Shown: positions 19,917-34,900 of the stretch, one piece after another | How the letters are laid out: each line of letters starts with the position of its first letter | Position numbering within the stretch: the stretch's first letter is position 1 | Source: Bolinopsis microptera | Lineage: Eukaryota; Ctenophora; Tentaculata; Lobata; Bolinopsidae | Direction: 5' to 3' | Length of the DNA: 64,000 bases | NCBI RefSeq assembly: GCF_026151205.1 | Contig: NC_087082.1 | Location: 20,174,494 to 20,238,493 of the forward strand | Position numbers and translations under genes: made by a program | Notes under the pieces: generated by a model | What the model was told of the DNA's origin: nothing | The model's database searches: none | The model's input: the letters and a program-made list of their open reading frames with translations, nothing else

Positions 19917-22900
19917 TTTTTCCCGACGTGGGTGGCTCCTAACGTGATGACGTTTGCTGGATACATATGTCTACTAATTGACTACTGTCTTCTAGCTCAC
20001 TACGATTGGACCTTTACTGCTGAGAACGAGTCTAGTCAGGTAATATTTGTGTGAACATGTTACCATGGCACTGGTGTGACCATGTTACCATGGCAACACT
20101 GGTGTTGCCATGTTACCATGGCAACACTGGTGTGAACATGTTACCATGGCAACACTGGTGTGGACATGTTACCATGGCAACACTGGTGTGAACATGTTAC
20201 CATGGCAACACTGGTATGAACATGTTACCATGGCAACACTGGTGTGAACATGTTACCATGGCAACACTGGTGTGAACTTGTTACCATGACAACACTGATG
20301 TGAACATGTTACCATGGCAACACTGGTGTGAACATGTTACCATGGCAACACTGGTGTGAACATGTTACCATGGCAACACTGGTGTGGACATGTTACCATG
20401 GCAACACTGGTGTGAACATGTTACCATGGCAACACTGGTGTGGACATGTTACCATGGCAACACTGGTGTGAACATGTTACCATGGCAACACTGGTGTGAA
20501 CATGTTACCATGACAACACTGGTGTGAACATGTTACCATGGCAACACTGGTGTGAACATGTTACCATGGAAACACTGGTGTGAACATGTTACCATGGCAA
20601 CACTGGTGTGAACATGTTACCATGGCAACACTGGTGTGAACATGTTACCATGGTAACACTGGTGTGAACATGTTACCATGGCTACACTGGTGTGGACATG
20701 TTACCATGGCTACACTGGTGTGAACATGTTACCATGGCAACACTGGTGTGAACATGTTACCATGGCAACACTGGACACTTTAGTTGTAAGATAAATGTAC
20801 CTTTAAGTTCGCATGGGTGTAATATATCTACCGGACACGTTTTTTTTTAAGTGTGGTGAAAATGACTTTGAGTGCCATGACACTTTTGACAATGAAAGTA
20901 AAATGACTAGTAACTAGAAAGTGTTGCACAGAAATGCCTTCAATCTTAACTGCCCCTGTAAGGAAAATCAATTAGTTAGTTAATATGTCATAATATAGTA
21001 CCAAGGTAGTGCCAGTTTTCAGCATTTTGGACTATTATGTTTAAAAAGCCCGTAAAAAACTGAATTTTGCGACTTTTCTGTTCAAAATTCAGATTATGTC
21101 TCAGAATTATTCAAAGAATATTTGGATTGGGGTAGGAATACTTGAACTGTGCTCAAAATAAGCAAAAAGTCATTTGTTTGGTCAAATTTCTAGTTTGGTT
21201 GAAGGGGTTGTACAAGGCCCATACTTTCGATCAGCTTGTGAATGAACTGTAACAACTTTCAAGAAACGTTGGTCTGTAATAATGTAACCTAGGAAAAACC
21301 TATTGTGTGCCTGTATTCAGTAAAAATTCACTCACAAAATTACAATTGAGTTTTTTTACATTGCAGTAGCTAGAAAGCAAAAAATTAGAACGTTTTTCAA
21401 TCATACTGTCGAGATTAAGTCTGCTCAACAGCATTCTGTCCGAAAATCAACTTAAGAGTGTGTCAGTTTTCAGTAAAAAGTCATTTTTAGGTCAAATTCA
21501 TCACGATTAAAAATTAGAAAGAAATGACTCTTTGCTGAATATTGGCACTATACAATTGATGTCTGACAGCATAAGCAGGTTCATTAAGATGATTCTTTAC
21601 AAAATCTAACGATATTGTGTGTTCTAATTCAGCAAAAAGTCATTTTATAAATAATATTTTTAGCTTAAAATCTTCATAGAAATGACTTTTTGCTGAATAT
21701 TGGCACGATAAAGTAGATTTCTGACAACAATATCATGTTCATCATGGAAATTTGGGACATACTATTGATGTTTGAAGTTCATTGTGCCAGTTTTAAGTTA
21801 GTTATAGCAGGTTATCACAACACTGCTTACAAAGCACAAATTTTATGTGATTTACCATTGGTATATGCCTAGAAAAATAAGTCATTTTAAGCTGAATAAT
21901 GACACACAGTGCAACAAAATTGTGCCACATTAAACAAAAAGGCACAACGTTCTCTCAAACAATATTCTGAACTAAAAGGAGTGCCATTTAGCAGTAAGAA
22001 TGACTATTTCTGTCAAATAAGTCACTTTTTACTGATTTCCAGGACACATATGCTCTTCAAATTTTCAGGATGTAACTAAACTAAGATTTATATCTGCAAC
22101 ATAAACAATTTGGTGGTTTGAGATGATTGATAATGCTGATATTGACTTCCAATAGTTGGTAATTCCCACGCTGGCTGCAGCAGTCACTACAGCTGATTAG
22201 TGGTACTCTAATATTATTATCTGTTTTTGACCCCTTTATGAACACATTACTTTTCGAAATAGATGCTTAAACTAACACTTGTACACCCATGGATCAAGAA
22301 ATGGACAATTTTTGTCTTTTTACATCATTTATCTATATGACTGATATGCTGAATTTGGGCACTCGGGACATAATTGAGTGTAAGCAGTACAGAGTTCAAG
22401 CCGTCTTTTAACTGATTAATGGCACCTTCAGTCTAAAAGTCAATAAGGTGACTGAAAAAGAGAACTGAAATTTCGATACTTATTTCATCAATTAAAAAAA
22501 GATAAATTTCAAGCTGATACATGTGTGACTTTTTGCTGATGGCTCGCACATAGACATGTAAGAATAAGTTTAAAGACACAACCAAACATTATCTTATCCA
22601 GAAAATAGCACAGTCACGCCTTGATCTTTTTAATATTTTGACAAGAACCATCAATAGAGTAGTCGTATTCAGATATAAAAATGACTTTTTGCTGGATTCT
22701 GTCACTTACTGGAATTGCTAATAATGACTAAAATGCTGAAAACAGTTACTCGCTCCAATCTACTAGTGTTATGTGAACAATATTTTAGCAAAATATGGCA
22801 AAATCAATGGAATTAGTCAATTGGAGGTTAAAATGGTTTGCTGATTTTTGGCACTCAGTTTAATTGCTCATAAGTCATATTCTGCTTGAGCCTGGCACTT

Positions 22901-25900
22901 CGTTTTTTCAAATCACAACTGCTGAATATTTTCACTTCATCCTATGTACAAATGTATGTTTGCACTTTAAAAAGCATTGCGAGTTTTTCCTCATTTTGTG
23001 CACTCTACTTTGAAAAAGGTGAAATCAGCAACTCACCACACTTAAAAAAAAACGTGTCCTACCATACTATGTGTACTATGGGTGTAATATATGCTCATAT
23101 TCACATGTTCACAGTGGTACTCATACTAGTGTATACTACTAAATTATAGAATAAGTATAAAAGAAGTACTCTTTACACATACTGTAACATGTGACACACT
23201 GTAACATGTGACATAATTACAGGCTAATATACCTCGGTGGGTTTGGTTTCTTGTTGCTGTGTTACACGCTGCTTCTCATCATCTGGACGGTATGGACGGA
23301 AAACAAGCTCGGCGTACAGGTATGTTACTTTGTTAGGTATGTTACTTTGTTTAGGTATGTTACTTTGTTTAGGTATGTTACTTTGTTTAGGTATGTTACT
23401 TTGTTTAGGTATGTTACTTTGTTTAGGTATGTTACTTTGTTTAGGTATGTTACTTTGTTTAGGTATGTTACTTTGTATAGGTATGTTACTTTGTTTAGGT
23501 ATGTTACTTTGTTTAGGTATGTTACTTTGTATAGGTATGTTACTTTGTTTAGGTATGTTACTTTGTTTAGGTATGTTACTTTGTTTAGGTATGTTACTTT
23601 GTTTTAGGTATGTTACTTTGTTTTAGGTATATTACTTTGTTTAGGTATGTTACTTTGTTTAGGTATGTTACTTTGTTTAGGTATGTTACTTTGTTTAGGT
23701 ATGTTACTTTGTTAGGTATGTTACTTTGTTTAGGTATGTTACTTTGTTTAGGTATGTTACTTTGTTTAGGTATGTTACTTTGTTTAGGTATGTCACTTTG
23801 TTTAGGTATGTTACTTTGTTTAGGTATGTTACTTTGTTTAGGTATGTTACTTTGTTTAGGTATGTTACTTTGTTTAGGTATGTTACTTTGTTTAGGTATG
23901 TTACTTTGTTTAGGTATGTTACTTTGTTTAGGTATGTTACTTTGTTTAGGTATGTTACTTTGTTTAGGTATGTTACTTTGTTTAGGTATGTCACTTTGTT
24001 TAGGTATGTTACTTTGTTTAGGTATGTTACTTTGTTTAGGTATGTTACTTTGTTTAGGTATGTTACTTTGTTTAAGGTATGTTACTTTGTTTTAGGTATG
24101 TTACTTTGTGTTAGGTATGTAACAGGTTGTAGTTATTTTAGTACGTTATTGTGTGCAATAAATATTTCAAGTTCTTATCTTACTTAGTTTTTTTTTACTG
24201 AAGTTGTTTTCAGTGAAAATACGAAAACTTTATGCAAAGGAAAAAACAGATTAATATCAGACAACAAACTGACTGCAATAATATATATACTGAACAGTGA
24301 ACAATATATCAAAGAATGTGATGGAGACCAAAACCAAATTATCAACAAACAATTATAAATCTAACAAATATCCTTTTAAAAAACTATTCTATTCACTGAG
24401 AAACTCATCAAAACAGGACACCCCCGATTTAGAAATCTCTCTTAACTTCCCGCGCACAATCTCCATCTGTTTCTCTGTAAAGTAGTTTAAGTAGTCTCCC
24501 ACTACTCCCTTCCTGATAAAGTCAAACCCCTCATTACACAAGAACTTGTTCCACTGAAAGTTAGCTGTAGGGTCTTTCTTCATCTTGTTAAATGTGGTGA
24601 GCTCTGCTATTTCCGCTGCTCGTTCCTTTGAGATGGGGATGTCGAGGAAGGAAGCTATCTTTTGAACGGTTCCGGTTTCGTCTGCTTTCATGTCTTTGTA
24701 TCTGAAATAGGGTTGTTTTATTACCAATTTTAGGTTTTAAATTCTATTTTGATCCTGTGCATCAAAATTGTATCAGACGTTTCACTAGATTAATAGATTA
24801 GTTTCTAATAAATTAAGTGTTCTACCCCGGCCCCTCAGTCCCACCCAAACCACGCTTAATTGGTTTTATTACAGAAACCAAGTACATTCTCAGAAATAGA
24901 ACACGTTAGTTAGCCCCCCCCCCCCCCCCCCCCCTGCTACTAATGCACTTAGTTAGACAACTCCGTTACAATTACAACTCCAAACTACAATTTGACTTGA
25001 AACTTAGAGCCATCAGTGAGGTAGTACTTTAAAAACAGAGCGGGTCAGTTACCATGGCAATACTACCATAATGATATTACACAACTTCACCTCAAAAAGA
25101 GAGTGTTAGGATCGCTCTGTGCCTTGTTCCAGCCCTGTGTCACGTGATCAAACCAGCTACCGAACAGTATGTCTCCCTCCAGATAGAGATTTAGATATTT
25201 CTCCCAGCTCATATCTGGGGTGCATTAGTGTTAGTGTTACCATGACGACACTACCTTATTTGGTTGTGTTACCATGACGACACTACCTTATTTGGTAGTG
25301 TTACCATGACGACACTACCTTATTTGGTAGTGTTACCATGACGACACTACCTTATTTGGTTGTGTTACCATGACGACACTACCTTATTTGGTTGTGTTAC
25401 CATGACGACACTACCTTATTTGGTTGTGTTACCATGACGACACTACCTTATTTGGTTGTGTTACCATGACGACACTACCTTATTTGGTAGAGTTACCATG
25501 ACACCACAGTATTGCTATTGTTTCAATGGAAACTTCAATAAATGAGAAGTAACTTAGTTACAATTTCACTATTTAGTTGACGAATAGTTTACAATAATAT
25601 AAATGTTCAAAAGCGGCCACATGGACATGACACAAGTTGTAAGGTACTGTGATGCACATTGCACGCATAACATGTCATCGTATGGAGTTCGGGCTAAAAA
25701 ATGCAAAGAATTCTTTATCTTGTCAGAAACCTTCAGCTCCAAATGTGCAATATCCTTTGACGATCTCAAAGTTGGCTACACAGTTATCAAATGGGTTCCG
25801 TGCTATGTAGATCGTCTTGGGTTGTTTTGGTAGCTTACTACAACGCAGACTGAAATAATTAGATGATAGTTGTTAATTCACTAATTGGGATGTCAATTAA

Positions 25901-28900
25901 CTACCTTGAATAGAAATATGAGATGTATGTCAGATCTGTGGCGGCATTTGCTAACCTTTATATAGACTATAGCCTATTTGAGAAGTCTGAGATTGAGATA
26001 AAATAAAATTATGTACAAATTTAATGTACTTTATGAATTATATCGCACCACAACTTACTGAGATTTGAATATTCTTGGAGAATCCAGCTGTTCAAGTTGT
26101 GTGTTGGTGTGTCCTTCAAACCATTTCACTAGGTTTATTATTATCTCCTCCTGGGCTACTCCCTTTATGTGTTTTATCATGTTCTGCGCCCAGTTCGACC
26201 CTGGTTGATATTTGACACTGTGACAAGTGACACACTGTGACAAGTGACACACTGTGACACACTGTGACACACTGTGACACGCTGTGACACACTGCGACAC
26301 GTGACAAGTGACACACTGTAACACGTGACAAGTGACACACTGTGACAAGTGACAAGTGACACACTGTAACACGTGACAAGTGACACACTGTGACAAGTGA
26401 CACACTGTGACACACTGTGACACGTGACAATTGACACACTGTGACAAGTGACACACTGTGACACACTGTGACACACTGTGACACGCTGTGACACACTGCG
26501 ACACGTGACAAGTGACACACTGTAACACGTGACAAGTGACACACTGCGACACGTGACAAGTGACACACTGTAACAGTAGATATAATATAAGTAAAGTCCT
26601 CGTCACTTGTTTGGTATGATATAAGTAAAGTTCTCGTCACTTAATTAAACCAGTAGCGGTCGCCGTTCCGCAAGTGCTGTGGGTAATTTGAGTACGTTCA
26701 GTTCTAAATTGTGTACAGTTCCCCAGGTTTATAATATAACGAATAATTTATTTGGGTGTTCAAGAATCGTTCAGAGCATGATACATGTGTTTGTAAGATA
26801 GATATTACCCATTGAAAGTAATAGCTTTCAAAGTTCTTTTTGTATGAAATTATATATGTAGATCCACCACTCGAATTTACAGTTCGTACATAGTCACACT
26901 TCGTGTTTCCGATGTCTCGTAGGTCAACAGAATCATCATCAATTTTAATCTATTCAATTTGATCGATGAGATATTTCAACTGCAACTCATCAAAACTGTA
27001 TAATTCCTTTACCCGATCAACAGGTTTCGATCTGTCATCCTTAGTATCCATACAGATGCAATCATGACTCGGGTTAGTTTTCAACTTGGACTTTACCCTG
27101 ATCCAGAAGATCATACATTGCTACTAAGGTTCAAGAGTTGCATCTCGAAAACATTCTTGATAATGCCAGTTATAGGTCCAGGTTGGGTGCTATATTATCT
27201 TAACCTCTCTCTTAGTTCACGGTCTGCTAACTTATAAATATCTCCGGAGGTTAACATCAGTCCTTATTATAGAGCTATAAGGTAATAAGTTAAGAAAATT
27301 TATAAATAACTCTCCCGAGACAGTAAAACAATAAAATAACTTTCATGAAATATTTTGATTTAGAAACAGAATATTGAACATCAATATCAGACTTAAAACT
27401 TGATAATTTACAGCATCAGCTATTTTGTTGTGACAGATTGGATTTCCCTATTGTAAATTATAATACTGTTTTATTAATGAAACTTGTACAGTTAAGAAGA
27501 AAAATATTTTTTTAAAGTACCTTCAACGATAAAACAATATGAAGTGAAGTTATAATATTATTATATTTTAGTTAAAGAATCACCCTCTTCCATCCCGAGA
27601 GCTTGGTTACAATCAAGTTCTCTGCTTACATACAAATTGTTATCAGATGACTGTATAAGTTGTTTGAATATGCTAAACCCCTTTGTTTTAGATTCAAGTA
27701 AAATTCCTGCTGCAAACGTTAAAAGGAAAAAATACCAGTAATTTACATCTCTTTCCAAATTGTAAACAGGCATGGTAGGAGATTTTATTTCTAAAATACT
27801 GACTATCGGAGAAACAAAAGTAAAGTGTTCAAATTTAGTGTGTTGAATATCTCCATTAGATCTTTGTAGCAGCATATCCACTCCATCTACCTTGAATCCT
27901 TTCCAGGAAAACAGAAAAGTTCCCCTTTTTATAGTTGTGTTGAAAAATGAGAACATCTTACCATGGTTGTGATTCAAATGTAAAAACAGTGTTTTGTTTT
28001 CACGGTAAAGATGTGCTGTTTGGTTATTTCCTTCAAAGAAAAAGTAGTCCTGTGTGTTGTTTGAATTGACTGGAAATTCGATGACAAAGGACAGTGCAGA
28101 AACTGCACTAAATAAAAAATTGAAATTCATTTTTTAAAAGACTGAGAGGTGCTAGATTTCATTGCTTTTATACCTTTACGAAACGATGCCATATCGATTA
28201 TACGAATCTCGAGCTAGTTTAATCGAATCCTTGATTATGGTAAACAGGTTGACAATTTCAGAGTGTTTCTCCTTAAGAATTCTCTTGGCTGAAGCACCTG
28301 AGGCAGACTGGATTTTTTCTACTACTCTCCTTTGATCATCGGTAACCTGCTCACGCTGAGGTTGACATATTGGCAACACGCCATAAGACAAACTAAGGAA
28401 CAGATTCTGCAAGGTTGGAAGATGATTCTGCACCACGATATCCAACTGATGGTTTTTAATTAGTTTTTGAATTTCAAAAATCTCCTCCATAGTTGTACAA
28501 TTAAATATTGCCTTTGATAAACTACTCAGATCTTCATCATCTTTCTGTATAGCTTTTATTTGATCATTTAATGTGCGAAGTTTTCTTTCACAATCTTCTT
28601 CATTTTCATCCAATTGTCTTTTATGATCATTTGCCATATTCTGTATTAGCTCATTGTGAGCTGCCCTCAGAGCTTGTATCTTATCACTACACTCACCCTT
28701 CATCAACTCATCAAGATCAGACATTTGACGTCGATGAAAGTTTTTGATTTTCTCAATTTCGTCATAGCACTCCTTTCGATATTCCCTCTTTTTACGCTCA
28801 AGGTTGTTTTTATGAGAAACTTCCATTCTATCAATCTTTTTCAAAAACTTAGATTTCTGTTTTTTGTGGGCTTCGAGACAGTCCAGATATTTTTTCTTAT

Positions 28901-31900
28901 AATCAACACTAGGTTTAATTCTAGCCTGATCTCTATCATCATATTCATCAATAACTGTTAAACCTCCATCGGATTGCCCATCATCATCATAGCTATCAAC
29001 AATACTAAGCTGATCATCGCTTTCATCATCTGCTGTGTATTCATCAACTATTTTCAACCCGTCATCACTTTGTGGATTAATTTTTGGAGACTTTGGAGGA
29101 TCAGAATCTTTTGCTTTCTCCCCAAGATCCTGATACCTGTCAACAATTTCTAGTCCATCATCTGATTGTGAATCATAATTCGGATGTTTGCGTGGATCAG
29201 AATCTTTTGGTTTTTCTCCTGGATCTTTATACTGATCAATGTCCACTAACCCATCATCATATTGTGGATCTTTTGTCGGTAATTTTTTCTTATCACTTCT
29301 AGGTCTGTTGTTATTCCTAGACCTTTTTGGAGGCAATCTCACTGCATTCGGATCATCGGGAGGGTAAACCCTCTTTTTTGGATTGCTATTCATATCCTTA
29401 TGATTGTGACTAACTAGTACTAAACTAGATTTATTATGCTCTCTATACTTATGCTTGTATAAGGAGGCATTTGTCGGAAAAGTTTTTTGACAGTGATCGC
29501 ACAAAAGAGCCATGTCTAAGATATGCTTTTAGGAGCTCTATTTATACTCATCTAACAACGCTAAACTGAAATGGATTTGAAGCAGCTGTATGAAAATCCT
29601 AAATTTCCAGCATCTTTCGCTGGACAAGAACGATTTTTTCGTGCATTGCAACAAGATAACCAACGCGTGAGCAGGAGAGCAGTAAACACAAAACTAAAGT
29701 CTATAGACAGTTATACCTTACACAAGCCAACCAGGAAGCCTACCTTGTACAGAAGAGTTTATACCAAAAGGATAAAATATCTTTATCAAGCGGATCTTGT
29801 AGACCTTTCAAGTCTCCAACATGACAATGATGGATACAAGTGGATAATAGTCATCATAGACACTTTTAGTAAAAAAGCATGGGGTTTCAAGATGAAAAAC
29901 AAGAGTGCAAACTCAATAGTTGGAGTTATGAAACCATTTTTTCGCCTACACACCCCTGAAAAGATTCAATTCGATCAAGGTTCTGAGTTTTACAATGCTG
30001 CCTTTCTCAAACTGCTTAAGAAGTATAAAATCAAACACTACAGTGTCTATAGTGAACAAAAAGCTGCAATCATTGAGCGATTTTGCAGAACTCTAAAAAC
30101 TCGAATGTTTAGATATTTCACTGCTCGAGGGTCTCACAGGTGGATTGACATTTTACAGGATCTTATCGATGGTTATAACAAAACCAAACATAGCTCCACA
30201 TTATTCGCTCCAAACAATGTAAGTCTAGCTAATGAGAGGGAAGTTAGGCAGAATCTTTTTCCCAGAGTTGTAAAGGAGAAAAAGCACACCAAAGCATTAT
30301 TAAAAGTGGGCGACTCTGTTAGAATAACTAGAAAGAAGGGTATCTTTCAAAAAGGTTATGAAATGACATTTTCATATGAAATCTTTGAAGTAAGTAAAGT
30401 GAAAACTACATATCCTGTTACATATGGATTGGCGGACTATAAAGGCGAGGAAATTAAGGGTTCATTTTACACCAGTGAAATTCAATTGGTTGACAAATCT
30501 GATGGTATATGGCCAATAGAGAGGATTGTTAGCACTCGTAAAAGAAACGGACAGAGTGAATACCTTGTGAAATTTCTAGGATATCCTAGCGAAGCAAACA
30601 GTTGGATAGCCCAGCAAGATCTCTTCAACACATAAATCATGCCTGTGAAATTCCTTGCTTCCCACAACTGCATCATTTTCGGACCCTCTCGGGCAGGGAA
30701 AACACAGTTCATGCTAGAGGTAATAAGACAAAAGCTAGTACATCCGATGCCTAAAAATATATATTACATGTATAGCATTGAACAAGACTTTATGAAAACA
30801 TGGAATGAAACTGAAGAACAAGCAATTACTTTTATCCAAGGTCTTGATTTTGATAAAATGAACACTTCAGAACCCAGTCTCCTTGTGGTGGATGACTTGA
30901 TCTTAAGCGGAGATAACAAGGAAATGGCGAACTGCTTCATTCTCGGTTCTCATCACCATTCAATCTCCACTTTCTTCATAACGCAGAACTTATTTCCAAA
31001 CTGTCCATTGTTCAGGATGATGAGCTCAAATGCACATTATTTTGTGCTTTTCAATAGTCAGCGTCATTTCAGACAAGTGAACACGTTGGCAAGGCAGATT
31101 TTCTGTGGAAAGGATTTAAAGAGAATAACCAATGCCTATTTAAGGAGTTCAAAGCAACCCAGAGGATTTATTGTTTTGAGTTTTGCCCCTGAACTTCCCG
31201 AAGAATTAACAGTGCTAACAGACTGGTGGCAATGGTTTCCAAGCGTTTATCTGTGAAACAAGCCAATTCATTGAGACAACACCGCTACATTTTAGAAAAA
31301 CTATCATCAAGTAGTAAAAAAAACAGACTCAAGATTTTACAGAATGCTCCATCTGAATTATTTAAAGTTCTCAATATGATATTCAAACTTCTAGCTGATG
31401 AAAAGTTACACCTTTCAAGTCACCAAGACAAAAAAATTGTGAAGCATAGAAGACTTATTCGATCCACGAGTGGTCTTAAGGGTACGCATATAAAAAGGAA
31501 ATTTTCTGGACAAAGTGGTGGTACACTATCATCTATTCTGTCTACAGTTTTACCTGTTATTGCTGGACTAGTTCAATCGATTCTTTAAATGGCAAGATTT
31601 ATCTTGGCTCCTAGAGATGGTGTGTCAAACAATGGTGAAGATGTATTTGTGCTCCTTCCAACAGAAGGACTCAGTGAGCCAAATAAAAGTATTGAACTAC
31701 CATCGGGTCTTGTTCCAAGATTAGACAATGTTCATAATGCAGAGTCAAAGAAGATTTTGGACAAACTTATGATGAAAATTGCCAAAGCCAACATTGCACG
31801 GAACAAGGATGGGTTGGTAACGGTTGGAAGTAGAGTAATGGACACTAATTTTGATGATTTTGTTTTAGATTGTTGTAATGGAGAGTTTTCTAAATGTTAT

Positions 31901-34900
31901 GAAGAAATGTATTGTTTACTTCGTAAAAATGGTATTACATTTTAAACACCCGAGTATCAATTGTCTATAAAAGCAGTAAAATTTGTGTGCATCCAATGAA
32001 TAAGATGGAGAGTATACGCAAGATTGTTATTATTGGAGGCCAAGATGGGAATCCATCACGCTTTATTTCGCAACTTGAGCCTGTCAAACTTACTGAAGAC
32101 TGTGAAATGGCTTTAACTTCTTTATACCATGGTGAGGTGTACAACATTCACGATGGAAATAATAAAGTTTATTTTTATCATACATCTCGTGAGCTCTCTA
32201 TGGAGGCATTGAAACATAAAAAGGGGAAATCTGAGACTCTAATACCTAGCGCAATGTCTAATACATTGACGGATTTGCAATTACCTGAACCTTCAATGGT
32301 AATTGTTCCTGAAGGAAGCTACAGCTCAGTATTTACAATGTGTTGGGTGATTTCCAACTTGATAAGAGAAAAGCTACAACTTGCAAAGAAGAGAGATGCG
32401 ATGCTTGCCACTACAGACAAGCAATATAGTATTATCAATATCGAAATCACTAATCTATACCTGGTTATAGAGGGGGTAAAGGACACTCCTTGGACGCTCA
32501 TGGGAGTGCATGAAGATCAGTATTCAGATAGATTTACGATAAATGATAACGACTTTCACTGCAGCGATTTTCCTGGATTTGTTTATGCAAACATTATTGA
32601 GAATTCCTACATAAATGGTAAATTGTCCCGAAACCTGGGTATGGTACCGATTAAAACTGCGCCTCAGTGGTCACTCTATGAACCAACACACCCAGACTAT
32701 GTGCCAATCAACATAAAGCAATTTTCAACAATTTTGATTGAACTTCGAGATATAAAAGGACAGTTCATCAAGTTCAACCCGAATTTCAAGACTGTTATTT
32801 CGCTCAGCATCCGATCTATAAAAAGGTGATAAAATCAGAGCTTGATAATTCTACACAAGTTGCAACCATGGAAATTTTCAAACCAGAAACTCTAAAAAGT
32901 GGAGCATATCGCTCTGTATTCGTGCAAAAGGGTGGTGCTGTTGAAATGGATCGCTACATTTACGGAATGCAAGGTGAGGGATTGGGAAATTGGTTCGGCG
33001 CCCTTATGAAACAAGCAATACCTCTGATAAGCAGCGGTATAAAAGGAATAGCCAAGGCTTCAAAACCAATCGCTATAGCTGCTGGAAAAGAGTTAATCAC
33101 TGCTGGAGCAAAACGTGGAGCTAAAGAGATTACTAAACTTTCCAATCGTATCAATCCAACAGAAATAAAAAATACTGTTGTCCATAGACCCCATAAAAAG
33201 AGAAGAAAATCAAAGAAATGGCAAAGTTTGTAAATAGTTCTGAATCTGTTTCATCTTCCTTGCTACTATGGAACGATCGTCCTACACAGGTTTCTATTGA
33301 AGAAACTTATGATTTGAAAGTATGGCCAGTTACTAATTTATTCAATGATGGACCCATCAATTTTACTCTCCCTCCCCAACCAAAGGGTCTCCTCACAGAT
33401 TTGCATATCGTTACCAAGTTAAAACTACAGAAAGATGGTGGGGACTTTCCAAAACCGAATAAGAATGTTTCCATAATAAATAATCTCGCAAACAGTCTCT
33501 GGGGCGAAGTTTCTGTAATCTGTTCTGATCGTACGGAGCTATGTCAGAGTATGAAGAACGCCTATGCCTATCAAACATTTTTCAACACCGCTCTAAATTC
33601 AGAAAAAAATCGGGAAGATTTTCTTTTGTATAACGAAGCGTTTCTAATGGATGAGGGGGTGTCTAAAAAGTCTGAAGAAGACTTACGATTGTTTTGGAAG
33701 TGGGATGAAAGTCATAAGAACGCATTTGATGATATGGTAATTGAAGATATGGAGGGCGGAGAGGATGCGATCGAGACGAAAAAAGAAGCCTTTTGGAATG
33801 CTTCATCCCTTCCAAAAGCTTTGTTAATAGAAGCGCAAAGAAGTGTGTTAGCTACCTCGGGATTGTCTGGCGATGAATTGGAGGTGGCTTTGGAAAATTT
33901 TATATCCAACACAGTAAATAATTGGATTCCAACTGATGCGAACCCTGCTGCAAGCAAACGCAGTGCTCTGGTCAATCGAGGACAGAGTCTTACTCTAAAT
34001 TCTAAATTTCAATGCCCTCTGCTTAATACTCTGAAGTGTCTTCCAACCAATATGAAGTTACGGTTAAGTTTAACAAAAAACAAAGATGAGTTTTTGCTTC
34101 TTTGTGGTGATGATGTTCATGGTTATAGTATTCTGCTTGAAGATTGCTACATACTTGCAACATACTACAGAGTACGAGATGAAATACACGATCTCATTGA
34201 AGAGAGACTTCAGAAAGAGCCTATCCCATATTTCATTTCAAGGCCTGAAATAATAATCAGACCTGTAACACAGCACAGTAAAATTATCAGAATGTCTGAT
34301 GTTTTCTCTGACACTTTACCTCCATATGCATTTTTTACACTGCAAAAGAGCAGAGATTTTGATGGACGGACAAACACAAATCCATTTATATTCCATGGAT
34401 TCAAGAAATTTCAATTTTACCGCAATGGTGTGCCATACTTCAATGATCCACTGGAGGTGGGTACTATTGATAAGCTTGGGGATCACAACTATGTATATAG
34501 TGACTTTGGAGAATATTTTAGACAGCTTTATCGTACCATTGGAAAGGAGTCTAAGGGAAATTGTCTGATTGATAGCACAAACTTTCATCTGAACTTTATG
34601 GTTGGAATGAGTTTTGGTGCTGACAGAAGCAGCTTGACAGAGAGACATTTAAATCTCCAAGAGAAAGCATCGACCTACCTTGAAATTGATCTGGGAATTG
34701 AGGATATACCAGAGGATTTAATTCTCATAGTATATGCAGTCTTTGACCGTCAACTTCAAATTGATGCCGATCGTATGGTCAGAATAATCGAGTAATAAAA
34801 GCAGCTAGAGATTCATCAGTCTATCATTTCTAGCATATACTTGTCAGTGTTGTTTCTACTTGTGATATGAAACCTCTATCAACATTGGAAATAAACAGAA

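Noticed and set aside
20052-20776. CRISPR-like array (regular repeats)
   Set aside because: There are no unique spacers, no cas genes and a eukaryotic context. It is a minisatellite.
23237-24187. Long open frames on both strands in the 18-bp array
   Set aside because: They follow from an 18-bp period without stops and have no sequence complexity or start context. They are repeats, not genes.
25603-25833. Plus-strand 76-codon frame
   Set aside because: It is the shadow of sulfotransferase exon 4 on the minus strand (YIARNPFD motif).
26055-26640. CHxx-repeat proteins over the tgacacactg array
   Set aside because: They are repeat by-products, except for the part that is sulfotransferase exon 3 (26059-26200).
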